From NCBI GenBank assembly GCA_003242885.1, contig QKMZ01000017.1, forward strand, positions 50,026-114,025: 64,000 nucleotides of DNA, read 5' to 3'. This document shows positions 42,489 to 50,407 of this stretch, piece after piece; the stretch's first letter is position 1, and each line of letters starts with the position of its first letter. The DNA is from Candidatus Melainabacteria bacterium. Its GTDB lineage: Bacteria > Cyanobacteriota > Vampirovibrionia > Obscuribacterales > Obscuribacteraceae. Under the pieces are notes generated by a model. That model worked only from the letters and a program-made list of their open reading frames with translations. It made no database searches and was not told where the DNA came from. Made by a program: the position numbers and the translations under genes.

Positions 42489-42926
42489 CTACCTCTTGGT
42501 GATTTTTCCAGACATCTGCTGCGCTACCGCGCTCTCTTCTTTGCTCAGTTGCTCGTGTATCTGCTTTGCGGCCGCGCCCTGACACTCCTTCATCATGTCT
42601 TCCGTATCTTCCAGCCGAGACAAGAATTTGTTGGACGCTAGAGATTGAACAGCATTTTTAGCCAGCAAGGCACAGATTCGATTCACTCCAGCTTTGATGA
42701 CAGAGACGACTTCATCAGTTGATGCTTTGAGTTGTTGCGCATAAACCGTCTCAAGTTTGTCCCTTTGTTCAGCCTCATAATTGAGCAAATATGTGAGCAA
42801 TGCCTCTCGTGCAAAATCAGTGTCTTTCATGCCGCGAGCTCTAGCTAGTTGCTTTAGCTTGAACATGTCATCGGCAGTCAACCAGGTTCTAATTTCGGCA
42901 GTACGGCTTCCTCTGAGTTTTGGCAT
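42489..42926 (-). CDS. Ribbon-helix-helix mobilisation accessory protein (MobC-like), plasmid 1
   Basis: 145 aa. The N-terminal RTAEIRTWLTADDMFKLKQLARARGMKDTDFAREALLTYLLNYEAEQ is an RHH fold of the MobC/TraY style. A helical C-terminus follows. It ends 6 bp before the relaxase start. The expected role is binding repeats at oriT and assisting strand opening. The paralogue at 63229 has the same position and size. Confidence 0.82.
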   Translation of the reverse strand: MPKLRGSRTAEIRTWLTADDMFKLKQLARARGMKDTDFAREALLTYLLNYEAEQRDKLETVYAQQLKASTDEVVSVIKAGVNRICALLAKNAVQSLASNKFLSRLEDTEDMMKECQGAAAKQIHEQLSKEESAVAQQMSGKITKR

Positions 42927-43123
42927 TTTGACAATCTCCGGCGCTAAAAAGCCTATCTGTTGCCATCATAAACGAATTCCCGGATAACTCCCAATCTACA
43001 TTTTCGCCGCTCGGTTGGCAAAACCGCCAGCTGACTATGCGTCTACTGGAATTCGGATTGTTGTTCTTCTGACTTTGCCGAACGCTTATACTGTTCAAAG
43101 TATGTGACTGAAGTCTTGCATTT

Positions 43124-43357
43124 ATGACTGCGACAAAACTTTTGATTCTTATTGCATCTTTCCTCATTCCGTTCATTTTCTTTACGCTGGCGGGGGTGCT
43201 GGTTAAGGTAAACCACATCAGGAGCGACGATAGCCAGCAACTCGACAGGCTTCTAGTTAGTTATGCAACTAGTTGGGGACTGACGGCTGGCATAGTCGGC
43301 TTGACTATCGCTCTTTTGATCATTTGGGCTCGAAAAAGCTATTTGCCTCGAAAATGA
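43124..43357 (+). CDS. Small two-helix membrane protein (plasmid 1)
   Basis: 77 aa: LLILIASFLIPFIFFTLAGVLVKV and TAGIVGLTIALLIIWARKSYLPRK are two membrane helices. It is convergent with and overlaps (19 bp) the transglycosylase-like gene. The second plasmid has the same arrangement at 57302/57553 with a different two-helix protein. It could control or anchor the lytic enzyme, as holin-like or immunity proteins do. This is inference. Confidence 0.6.
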   Translation: MTATKLLILIASFLIPFIFFTLAGVLVKVNHIRSDDSQQLDRLLVSYATSWGLTAGIVGLTIALLIIWARKSYLPRK

Positions 43358-44970
43358 GTTTCGACTGCCTGTATGGTCTGTTTGATTGTTTTTACAACAC
43401 CAGATTTTTGAAGAATTATCAGGTTGCGCGGATAAGACTCGCTTTTCCAGCCGGTCAGAGAGCCTGCTCTGTGCCCTGTCAACTTCTCCTCAATCTTTTC
43501 GGATGCACTGATTTCTCTGTATTCATTTTCGTGAATGCCAGCGGCTGAATTTCTTACTTTCGAGACAACGTCCGGGTTATATGTGTAGAGGAGAGACTCA
43601 AAACACTTTGGTGTCTGCTCTGTCGGGTTCGCTTTGTCGTGTGCAGAGAACGCTTCCATGCGTTCTTGCAAATACGCGGCAACAAAATAAGGTGCGATAG
43701 ATGGCTCTAAGGCAGCGCGCGACGCGTCTGAGTTGTACAAGCTTAGTTGAGGATACTTCTCTGCCAACCTGTGAATATTTTGGACTTGTATTTGAGCAGG
43801 GCCAATCGACGCCTTTATGTCCTCAGAACCATCGGAATTAAGAACATGACCGTTTTTACGGATCTGATTGTCCTCGTCATCATCATCGCCGCCTCGGTGA
43901 ACAAGCTCATTCAGAATAATCGCGGCGATAACCTTCTCATTCACGCCGTAGTGTTTCAGATCGGGAAACTTTTCCATGGCATCCTGGCAAGCCGGATAAT
44001 CAAGACTTCGATAAGTAGCTTTGTCTGCAAGCCTGATGGCACGCAGAGCCTGATCCATTGACTCAGCAGTACTTTGTACTGCTATACCTGCCACCTCACC
44101 CACATTCACTTTGGGAATCTGTATGGGAGCAGCTTCCGGATGTTCAAGGTAGTACTTTTCCAAAGGCTTCTGAGCCAACGCATCTTGCTCGATCTCAACA
44201 GCATTTGTGGCGTCCAGGCGAATTTCAACGTTCTCGCCCACCCCTATCTCTTTGGGTAGCTCCACAGTGCTCCATGCGACAAGTGGCGAATCGGTTTTAT
44301 CCAGTTCATTTGCCTGTAACGCAGCCAATGCCTCTTCGCCTTTCTTGGTCATATAGTCAATCGACACTTGCGCCTGAATTTGCTGCGCTTCGCCTAAATC
44401 ACGCGCTTGACCCATTGCTGTACAAAGGGCCAGTGAATATGAATCTGTGAGTTTGTGAGTCTTTTCATGGTTAAGGCCATCTGCATATGCTAGTTGACCG
44501 TCCACTGGTAAATGAGCGCTTCCTTTTGAAAAACCATCCTTGAGAGCGTAAGGACCACGTCTCGCCATTAGATCTGCCATATCTTGTGCGACAGCTAGCG
44601 CATTCTCTCGCGCTGCTCCTTCAGGCAATTGTTGAGCAGCCTCCCACTTCTTCAAACAATCTTGGGCCCATGGGTAACCACCAGTGGGTTTATCTGCTAA
44701 ATCTCTTAGCTCGTAAAGACTGATGCTGTCCTGCGGAGTCGAAGCTACAAAACCTCTTGCGGCAATCACCTTGCCGTCGGATTCAATGCGCAAACTATCG
44801 TCTTTTTTGCCGCCGGCACTCCCATCATGCTTATCCGGATTTAGGAGTTGAATTTCCCTGATCTGGCTGGCATCAGCATTACAAACAGATTGAACATCGG
44901 GAGTATTCAAAGCGTCACTTTCGGGGCGCTCAATAGACTGCTGCAGTTGGTCACTTGGATCGTTCGGCAT
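43339..44970 (-). CDS. Lytic-transglycosylase-like protein, long form (plasmid 1)
   Basis: 543 aa. The C-terminal 250 residues resemble a goose-lysozyme/SLT-type fold: YGVNEKVIAAIILNELVHRGG holds the catalytic Glu, and DIKASIGPAQIQVQNIHRLAEKYPQL matches the GxxQI segment of transglycosylases. The N-terminal ~290 residues are helical and unique. No signal peptide, so it may be delivered through a secretion channel or act on lysis. It corresponds to VirB1-type wall-opening enzymes of conjugation. The shorter relative is at 57553. Confidence 0.72.
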   Translation of the reverse strand: MPNDPSDQLQQSIERPESDALNTPDVQSVCNADASQIREIQLLNPDKHDGSAGGKKDDSLRIESDGKVIAARGFVASTPQDSISLYELRDLADKPTGGYPWAQDCLKKWEAAQQLPEGAARENALAVAQDMADLMARRGPYALKDGFSKGSAHLPVDGQLAYADGLNHEKTHKLTDSYSLALCTAMGQARDLGEAQQIQAQVSIDYMTKKGEEALAALQANELDKTDSPLVAWSTVELPKEIGVGENVEIRLDATNAVEIEQDALAQKPLEKYYLEHPEAAPIQIPKVNVGEVAGIAVQSTAESMDQALRAIRLADKATYRSLDYPACQDAMEKFPDLKHYGVNEKVIAAIILNELVHRGGDDDDEDNQIRKNGHVLNSDGSEDIKASIGPAQIQVQNIHRLAEKYPQLSLYNSDASRAALEPSIAPYFVAAYLQERMEAFSAHDKANPTEQTPKCFESLLYTYNPDVVSKVRNSAAGIHENEYREISASEKIEEKLTGHRAGSLTGWKSESYPRNLIILQKSGVVKTIKQTIQAVETHFRGK

Positions 44971-45101
44971 ACACCTATTTTTCCCAAAGCGCAGTTTCTT
45001 TGACGTGAGGCAAACACATCGGCTGAGGCCGCTTGCAGAAATTACTTAAAACTTCGGACGTATAAACTCAATAAGTACAAGAGCTTTGACCAATTTCGTA
45101 T

Positions 45102-45250
45102 AAATACAGACAAAATTTTCCCTGGCTCCGGCAAGCAAAACGGTTAAATTATGAGCAATACAGACAAAATCGGATCACCTTTTATCCTGCCTTACGGCAC
45201 TGCGTGGCGTCCGTTGCGCTTCAGTTCCACTTCAGCGCCGGGAGTGCTAG
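45102..45250. other. Candidate oriT of plasmid 1
   Basis: TTTTATCCTG^CCTTAC (nic predicted between 45189 and 45190) matches the YATCCTG^Y consensus of IncP/MOBP-type oriTs. Two direct repeats of AATACAGACAAAAT (from 45104 and 45158) lie before it. The same TTTATCCTGCCTTAC stretch occurs upstream of the plasmid 2 RHH gene (63815-63829). The transposon starts 117 bp to the right. Confidence 0.65.
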
Positions 45251-45306
45251 CGCACCTCGAGGAGCGTCCGGGCGCCGCGATTTGTTCTATTTCGACAAAT
45301 GGTAGT

Positions 45307-45372
45307 TGTCGATTTCAGAAGTCGGTGTCACAAATTTCAAAAGAGGATGTCACGACTTCTTCAGGGTCGCTT
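45307..45372 (+). repeat. Left transposon end with transposase-binding repeats
   Basis: TGTCGATTTCAGAAGTCGGTGTCACA, then GGATGTCACGACTTCTTCAGGG. In reverse complement the first reads TGTGACACCGACTTCTGAAATCGACA, the same unit repeated at the right end. Identical sequence starts at 63905. Confidence 0.85.
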
Positions 45373-45403
45373 CGCTTCAAGGAAGCGCTTTTGCCAAACC
45401 ACC

Positions 45404-46330
45404 CTAGTACAAGGTCCAGCGCATCAGTTCCTTTTCAACCTTTTGCTTCTGCTCCTCCGAGCATCGGTTAAACAACATTTCAGTGGAAAGCAAAAAATAT
45501 CCATTCTCCAGCGTCATGTGGCGATGCTCCATTAGATCTAATGCGGTCGCTAAAACTATCGCCCATCTTCTAGCTGGGTCCTTTTGGTTTCTGCTTAGAA
45601 AAAGAATTTTGGGACAACGCTCGCACACGAACTTTTGCCACTCGACCCGTTTACCATAAGAGTTCATCGGCTGTCTGAGCTGACGATGAACCACCTTAAG
45701 TAGCCGAAACCACCTAGCAGCATCAGTAAGTCCTCCAGGCAACATAACACTCCCTTCTGTCACAGCCGCCCAGGTTCGACCGTCCAGCTTACTCACAACG
45801 CTTGGAGCCGGTTCAGGTTTCTCTTTCTGCCAGGCAATAGAACTCCCTGTTACTCGGACTGCTTCCAACATCAATCTGTGCACTGGACATGACAGAAAAA
45901 TAGCCAGCCGCCACGGAAGCAAAAAAGCTGCGTCCGGATAACCCTCCATGCATAAACGACACACTAACACCTCGCTGCCCTGCGCCTTCCGAAACCACCG
46001 GATACCATCAGATAGTCGACTGCGCGTTAGCCAGATTGCTCTCGACCCAAGCTCCTTAGTTTCAAAACAATCGAAAAGAAACGGCATCAGACCCGCAAGC
46101 GTTGCTCTCTGGACGGCCTCCAGCTCCACACCTGTTCGCTCAGATATTGCCTTTATTAGCTGCTCCGGGGGACTCCGGTCCAACGTCGGTATTTGCAATC
46201 CTTGAAAACCAAGCCCCCATCTCAGCAATTCTCCCGTACCAAGTCCATAAACAGCTCCAATTCTTCTGAGCCAGGATGACAAACTCTCGCACGGAAGCAG
46301 CGGCGGATGCCCCGGCCATCGCATTGTCAT
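45404..46330 (-). CDS. tniQ: TniQ/TnsD-family transposition targeting protein
   Basis: 308 aa from ATG 46330 (MTMRWPGHPPLLPCESLSSWLRRIGAVYGLGTGELLRWGLGF), the classical TniQ N-terminus. The zinc-binding region reads VLVCRLCMEGYPDAAFLLPWRLAIFLSCPVHRLML. The track's longer start would overlap tniB. TniQ/TnsD proteins recruit the TniB/TnsC ATPase to target DNA and set target choice. Spacing to tniB is 4 bp. Its length is that of TniQ rather than the longer TnsD. Confidence 0.93.
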   Translation of the reverse strand: MTMRWPGHPPLLPCESLSSWLRRIGAVYGLGTGELLRWGLGFQGLQIPTLDRSPPEQLIKAISERTGVELEAVQRATLAGLMPFLFDCFETKELGSRAIWLTRSRLSDGIRWFRKAQGSEVLVCRLCMEGYPDAAFLLPWRLAIFLSCPVHRLMLEAVRVTGSSIAWQKEKPEPAPSVVSKLDGRTWAAVTEGSVMLPGGLTDAARWFRLLKVVHRQLRQPMNSYGKRVEWQKFVCERCPKILFLSRNQKDPARRWAIVLATALDLMEHRHMTLENGYFLLSTEMLFNRCSEEQKQKVEKELMRWTLY

Positions 46331-46334
46331 CACT

Positions 46335-47240
46335 TCACCCCTTCTCAAAGGCTCGGCGCCTCTCGGGCGGCGATTGGTATTGCGCAAGCCTTAATGTCTT
46401 TTCGTTGATGCATTCCTCGCCGCTGTTCACCGCTTCTATCGCTGCTGCGTTAAGTAATCTCGCAATTTCTCCAATGGTTCCTCCTGTTTTAGCGAGAACA
46501 TATTTGGACAGTCCAGAAGTCGCTATTCTCGATGGATGCTTGAGCGGCAGCGCAGCCGCAAAGCTGGCCATCAACGACCTAAGCTCTTCTCCTTCCTCCC
46601 AGACTGGCAGCATAAGCGGCTCAAACCGATTTTCCAGTTGATCATCTGACCTTATTGCCAGGTACGCTTCCCGCGTACCAACCCCCACTATTGGTACCTG
46701 AAGCTCATTTCCTAAAAATCTGAGTAGATTCAAAAACCCCCGCCGCGTTCGTGATGAGCCTGCCAACACATTATGCAGCTCGTCTATAATTAGCATCTTT
46801 ACTTTCACTGTTCGGCAAAGCCGCAAACTGAGCTGCTCTAGCTCAGCCACCTGTGCACGAGGCCTAATTGGCGCTCCGATACTACTCAACAGCATTTCAT
46901 AGAATCTTCCCGTTGCTGGCTCTGACGGCACCTGAACCACAACTATCGGAATTACTCCTGGTTCAAATTCTCCGCATCCAGCCACCATTTGATCTCTTCT
47001 AAATTTCTCTACTATCTTGCTCTTGCCATTATTGGTCGGCCCAACCATCAGGACATTAGGCATTCTCTGTTTTTTCGGCCACAACATTAGTTCGTCCAAC
47101 CGGCTTAGTGCCGTTTGCGCTTTTGCATACCCAATCCACCGATCACTACGAATATGCCAAACTCGCTCTTCATTTGGAAGCAATGCTGCTTCACGGGCAG
47201 CTTCGGTCAAATGGCTCAGATCCGGTGTGACTATGCTCAT
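46335..47240 (-). CDS. tniB: TniB/TnsC AAA+ ATPase regulator of transposition
   Basis: 301 aa. Walker A PNVLMVGPTNNGKSKIVEKF near 65-85, Walker B VKMLIIDELHNVLAGSSRTRRGFLNLLRFLGNELQVPIVGVGTREAYL near 150-195. The protein links the target selector TniQ to the transposase TniA and gives target immunity in the family. Intergenic distance to tniA is 4 bp. Confidence 0.95.
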   Translation of the reverse strand: MSIVTPDLSHLTEAAREAALLPNEERVWHIRSDRWIGYAKAQTALSRLDELMLWPKKQRMPNVLMVGPTNNGKSKIVEKFRRDQMVAGCGEFEPGVIPIVVVQVPSEPATGRFYEMLLSSIGAPIRPRAQVAELEQLSLRLCRTVKVKMLIIDELHNVLAGSSRTRRGFLNLLRFLGNELQVPIVGVGTREAYLAIRSDDQLENRFEPLMLPVWEEGEELRSLMASFAAALPLKHPSRIATSGLSKYVLAKTGGTIGEIARLLNAAAIEAVNSGEECINEKTLRLAQYQSPPERRRAFEKG

Positions 47241-47244
47241 AAGA

Positions 47245-48963
47245 TCACCACTCCTCTACGTCAAATGGCTCAATTAGCTTCTCTGTCCCAGTTTCGTCTT
47301 CTGGAATGGCAAACTCAACACTCTTGAGCCATTCCTCAACTTCAAATGGCTTCACGTAGCTGTCTTCATCTACTTCTTCTGCTGACACGATAGGGGTGGA
47401 TTCCTCTGCCGGCTGAGCAAGATGTGCTCTACGATTCTTATCCCTCCGAGCCCGCTTTCTCTCCTTAACCGCACTTTCCGTAATTTCGCGCATCTCTTCA
47501 ATCATGCTGAAAATTGCTGCTTCATCTACTTGCTCTAACCCTCTCTTTCGCAGGTTCTCAACAGCTTTTCGGTGTTCCCACTGTGTTACCGGCGGCCGTG
47601 AAAGTGTTCGGTATGGTATGTCGAAATAAAGCTTGCTCTCAGGATCTAGAACCCAGATTCGGCTCAAATCTCGCGGATCTCGCCGAATAATGAATTTCCC
47701 CAGACGATCACGGCTCGCTATCCAGGGTTTAAGAACATCTCCAAAATATGTTATGTGGTCTATTAAAAATCCCTGGCGCGTAACCCTTCGCTCTATCACC
47801 GGAAGAAAATCAATCAAGAATGTCTGCTTATCTCTTATATCAACAATCGGAAAAGCCTCAATGCTTCTCTTCCAAACGGCGGCCGGCGTCTCTGTCAAAG
47901 TGCCGTGTATGGTCCCGTGATATCTCGCTATAGCCAACACCAGCCACTTCTCCAGCTCCGACAGTGTCAAGCTGGCGGTCCTTTCCGGCTTGTCTGTTCC
48001 AAGCTTCTGAACATTTGAAAAGGTAGTGCCCGGCACCTCGTGACTCATTGTCATCGCTGTGCCTATTACACGCTCTATGATCCCACCAAAGTGTGGCTGC
48101 CCTTTTGGTCGATAATCCTGCTCAATGCCATACTGCTCACAACCTCGCTTGAGTGCTTCACTGTGGAACTCCGGCGCGTTGTCTACATGAATCTTTTTCG
48201 GCTTACCACGCATTGGCCACAACCTGATATCGAGCCCAAACCGCTCCAACCAAGCACTTTTGTCCATCACAACATGCACCAGACAGAGTCCCACCGACAG
48301 AGTCGAAGGAGCCTCAAGAGTAAGCAGCATGCCGACTATACAGCGCGTAAAAACATCAATCGCCAAGGTTAATGACGGTCTGCCGATAGCCTCTCTTGAT
48401 GCCTCATCAACAACTTCGACATCCATTTTTGTGTGATCAATTTGAACCACCGCCATGGGACCATCCGCTGGCGGCATTTCTCCCGCTGCCGGTTGAAGCC
48501 GTCTAGCTGCTGTTCCTCCTTGCCTCTTCCTTGTTACCATCAGCGGATCGAGCGTTTCGATTCGCGCGTCTATCGTGTTATACGTCGGAGCCTGCTGCCC
48601 AGACCTAATACAGCGCATCCGAATCTCACGCGCTATTACTGCCCTGGAGCGCCTTTGCCTGGACAGATATAGGCTCTTGAGCACTTCAGCAATGATTACT
48701 TCTACTTCTGGACTAATTCGAGATTTGCCTTTGCCGCCTGGAGGACTACTCCGGGCCATGTCTGTCACCAGCCCCTGACCCATCCGATATCGCTTCACCA
48801 GCCTATAAACTTGCCTGCTACTTATGCCGAGCATCGCTGCCGCCTCCTCGGCCGCAGTCAGACCAACAACCTCTTCTTGAGCAAGTGGCGCTATTACCTC
48901 GCTGCGTTTCTTCGCCCAGATCCACTCTCTGTCCGTTAGCAGTAGCACTCCATCTTCCTGCAT
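47245..48963 (-). CDS. tniA: TniA/TnsB DDE transposase
   Basis: 572 aa from ATG 48963, chosen for the GGAGG 6 bp upstream (GGAGGTCTTATG); the track start adds 21 residues. An HTH (EEAAAMLGISSRQVYRLVKRYRMGQG) and a second DNA-binding region precede the RNase H-fold: first Asp in AVVQIDHTKMDVEVVDE, second in KIHVDNAPEFHSE, Glu in FGGIIERVIGTAM. A Mu-type C-terminal domain follows. The acidic tail ends KLIEPFDVEEW. It cuts and joins the transposon ends. With no TnsA partner in the element, replicative (cointegrate) transposition is expected. Confidence 0.95.
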   Translation of the reverse strand: MQEDGVLLLTDREWIWAKKRSEVIAPLAQEEVVGLTAAEEAAAMLGISSRQVYRLVKRYRMGQGLVTDMARSSPPGGKGKSRISPEVEVIIAEVLKSLYLSRQRRSRAVIAREIRMRCIRSGQQAPTYNTIDARIETLDPLMVTRKRQGGTAARRLQPAAGEMPPADGPMAVVQIDHTKMDVEVVDEASREAIGRPSLTLAIDVFTRCIVGMLLTLEAPSTLSVGLCLVHVVMDKSAWLERFGLDIRLWPMRGKPKKIHVDNAPEFHSEALKRGCEQYGIEQDYRPKGQPHFGGIIERVIGTAMTMSHEVPGTTFSNVQKLGTDKPERTASLTLSELEKWLVLAIARYHGTIHGTLTETPAAVWKRSIEAFPIVDIRDKQTFLIDFLPVIERRVTRQGFLIDHITYFGDVLKPWIASRDRLGKFIIRRDPRDLSRIWVLDPESKLYFDIPYRTLSRPPVTQWEHRKAVENLRKRGLEQVDEAAIFSMIEEMREITESAVKERKRARRDKNRRAHLAQPAEESTPIVSAEEVDEDSYVKPFEVEEWLKSVEFAIPEDETGTEKLIEPFDVEEW

Positions 48964-49011
48964 AAGACCTCCGTCCTCGGTGGTTAGCCATGCAAAGTTT
49001 CTCAAAAAGAA

Positions 49012-49107
49012 CCTTTTATGGGACACTGCCCTGAAAAAAAACCTCGATAACGGGCATTTTCATTACAGGCTCCAACAGTCTTCCAGCCATCTTTTATGGG
49101 AAAGTGC
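49012..49107 (+). repeat. Paired CTTTTATGGGAMASTG boxes before the transposon recombinase
   Basis: CCTTTTATGGGACACTG (49012) and TCTTTTATGGGAAAGTG (49091) lie 78 bp apart between tniA and the recombinase. The homologue at 31322 has the same pair. In Tn5053 relatives the resolvase acts at a res site just upstream of its own gene, so these boxes are a candidate resolution site. Confidence 0.6.
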
Positions 49108-49111
49108 ACAA

Positions 49112-49702
49112 ATGCCCAATTCACCTCCGCCAAAAATCCCAAATATAGAAAAACGGTCTCGTGAATATTTGACCCAAGCGGAGGTCAAGCAAATGATCGA
49201 CGCTGCAAAAATTACTGGCAGATACGGTGCAAGAGACGCTTTACTCATTCTCGTTAGCTATAGACACGCGTTGAGAGTGGGGGAGTTGATCGAATTAAAG
49301 TGGGACCAGTTCGACCTGGACAATGCTCTATTTCATGTGAATCGCCTGAAGAATGGCAATCCGTCAGTCCACTATCTGGAAGGCGATGAGATTCGTGCGC
49401 TTAGAAAATTGCGCCGGTCCTACTCAGACTCAACTTTTGTCTTTTGCTCTGAACGTCAAGGACCTCTGACTAAAAGTGCCGTTCACAAAATAGTCGTCCG
49501 CGCCGGTCTGCTTGCCGGTCTTGAATTGTCCGCTCATCCGCACATGCTTCGCCATGCCAAAGGTTTTCAGTTAGCGTCCAAAGGTGTGGACACACGGGCA
49601 ATCCAGGCGTACTTTGGCCATAAGAACATCCAACATACCGTCACCTACACACAGCTTGATCCCACTCGCTTCAAAGGCTTTGGCAAGGATCTGAGGTTAT
49701 AA
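49112..49702 (+). CDS. FimB-like tyrosine recombinase of the transposon (candidate resolvase)
   Basis: 196 aa from ATG 49112 (MPNSPPPKIPNIEKRSREYLTQAEVKQMIDAAKITG); the track's 44-residue extension runs over the paired boxes. Active-site residues: Arg in HALRVGELIELKW, Lys in NRLKNGNPS, HMLRHAKGF, FGHKN and Tyr in VTYTQLD. Catalytic domain only, as in FimB. Divergent from tniA and next to the right end. By position it replaces the serine resolvase TniR of Tn5053, so it probably resolves cointegrates at the paired boxes. The paralogue is at 31322. Confidence 0.9.
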   Translation: MPNSPPPKIPNIEKRSREYLTQAEVKQMIDAAKITGRYGARDALLILVSYRHALRVGELIELKWDQFDLDNALFHVNRLKNGNPSVHYLEGDEIRALRKLRRSYSDSTFVFCSERQGPLTKSAVHKIVVRAGLLAGLELSAHPHMLRHAKGFQLASKGVDTRAIQAYFGHKNIQHTVTYTQLDPTRFKGFGKDLRL

Positions 49703-49720
49703 CCGTTGCCACCAAACGAA

Positions 49721-49855
49721 TGTGACACTGACTTCTGAAAAATAGCCTTATGTGACATCGACTTCTGAAATTCTCACCCCTCTTTTTTTCAACAGTCGAT
49801 GTCACAAGTCTCACCCTTGCCGGATCGAGAATGACATCCACTTCTGAAATCGACA
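49721..49855 (+). repeat. Right transposon end with four transposase-binding repeats
   Basis: TGTGACACTGACTTCTGAAA (49721), TGTGACATCGACTTCTGAAAT (49751), an inverted partial CAGTCGATGTCACA (about 49794) and ATGACATCCACTTCTGAAATCGACA (49831-49855). Multiple internal repeats of about 20 bp are normal for Tn7/Tn5053 TniA/TnsB ends. The AATGTGACA...TCTGAAAT unit is also at the left end in inverse orientation. Confidence 0.85.
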
Positions 49856-50152
49856 GGAGTCGCTACACCTCGGCACAGCACGACCGCCTACTTAGATTTT
49901 CAAGCTCTCTTTAATTTGTCGTGCGGCTAAAGCCCCCTCGGGGCGTGCAGGGTTCATCAAGCCCCGATGTAAGGGGCGCTTTCTGCTTTGCACGCAGGCA
50001 CAGCACATACGAAGAGCAACAAGCTAGAGATTTCTCGCCGCCCTAAAGCCAGTTTGAAATTTTTGCATCACTAGGGAATTCCACCTTTTTCTATCCAAGC
50101 CTTTCAGGCGAGGATGTCATTATGGTTTTAGAGGTAAGCATGGAGTGCCCGT
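49856..50152. other. Non-coding start of plasmid 2 with several hairpins
   Basis: It begins with the GGAGT target copy. The region has GCACGAC (49878) answered by GTCGTGC (49918), then GCCCC-CTC-GGGGC and GCCCC-GATGTAA-GGGGC stems between about 49932 and 49978. Before the transposon arrived this DNA would have been contiguous with the oriT region ending at 63904, so it may be part of the transfer origin or a terminator cluster. No gene is seen. Confidence 0.5.
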
Positions 50153-50407
50153 ATGAAAAAGAAAGCCGAAAAAATCGACCGTGAAGTGGTTGAGAATATG
50201 ATGGTCGATACAACAAGGCTCAGAGCGGCTTTGATGTTGGCGTGCCTTGAACTTACCCAAGGTGATTTGATTGCGGCTATCGATTTATCTGAGGAACTGT
50301 ACGACACCGCGCCGAAATTACTTGAAGGTCTAAACGAGACGGGCCTGGATAATTTGCCGTGCGGTCCAGCCAAAGTGCTCCCTTTCCCCAAAAAAACAAG
50401 CAATTAA
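50153..50407 (+). CDS. Small helical protein of unknown function, plasmid 2
   Basis: 84 aa, preceded by GGAGTGCCCGT. Helical and acidic-basic mixed (KKKAEKIDREVVENMMVDTTRLRAALMLACLELTQGDLIAAIDLSEELYD). It overlaps the end of the convergent primase gene by 4 bp. It could be a small regulator. No family recognised. Confidence 0.5.
   Translation: MKKKAEKIDREVVENMMVDTTRLRAALMLACLELTQGDLIAAIDLSEELYDTAPKLLEGLNETGLDNLPCGPAKVLPFPKKTSN

Larger units (their letters stand above)
45307..49855. mobile_element. tniABQ transposon with tyrosine recombinase (Tn5053/Tn7-like), copy 1
   Basis: About 4.55 kb. It is bounded by inverted ends TGTCGATTTCAGAAGT (45307) and ACTTCTGAAATCGACA (to 49855). It encodes tniQ, tniB and tniA on the minus strand and a FimB-like recombinase on the plus strand beside the right end. 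Flanking 5-mers are GTAGT (left) and GGAGT (right), so this copy's two flanks do not match each other. The right flank instead matches the left flank of the second copy at 63905, which points to a cointegrate. Confidence 0.88.

Noticed and set aside
45307-49855. CRISPR-associated transposon (CAST) because of tniQ/tnsBC-like genes
   Set aside because: No cas gene, no CRISPR array and no tnsA are present between the ends. Gene content is that of a compact Tn5053-like element.
45302-49860. Classical target-site duplication around transposon copy 1
   Set aside because: Left GTAGT and right GGAGT differ by one base. The exact match is between copy 1 right and copy 2 left, so I treated it as cointegrate flanks.
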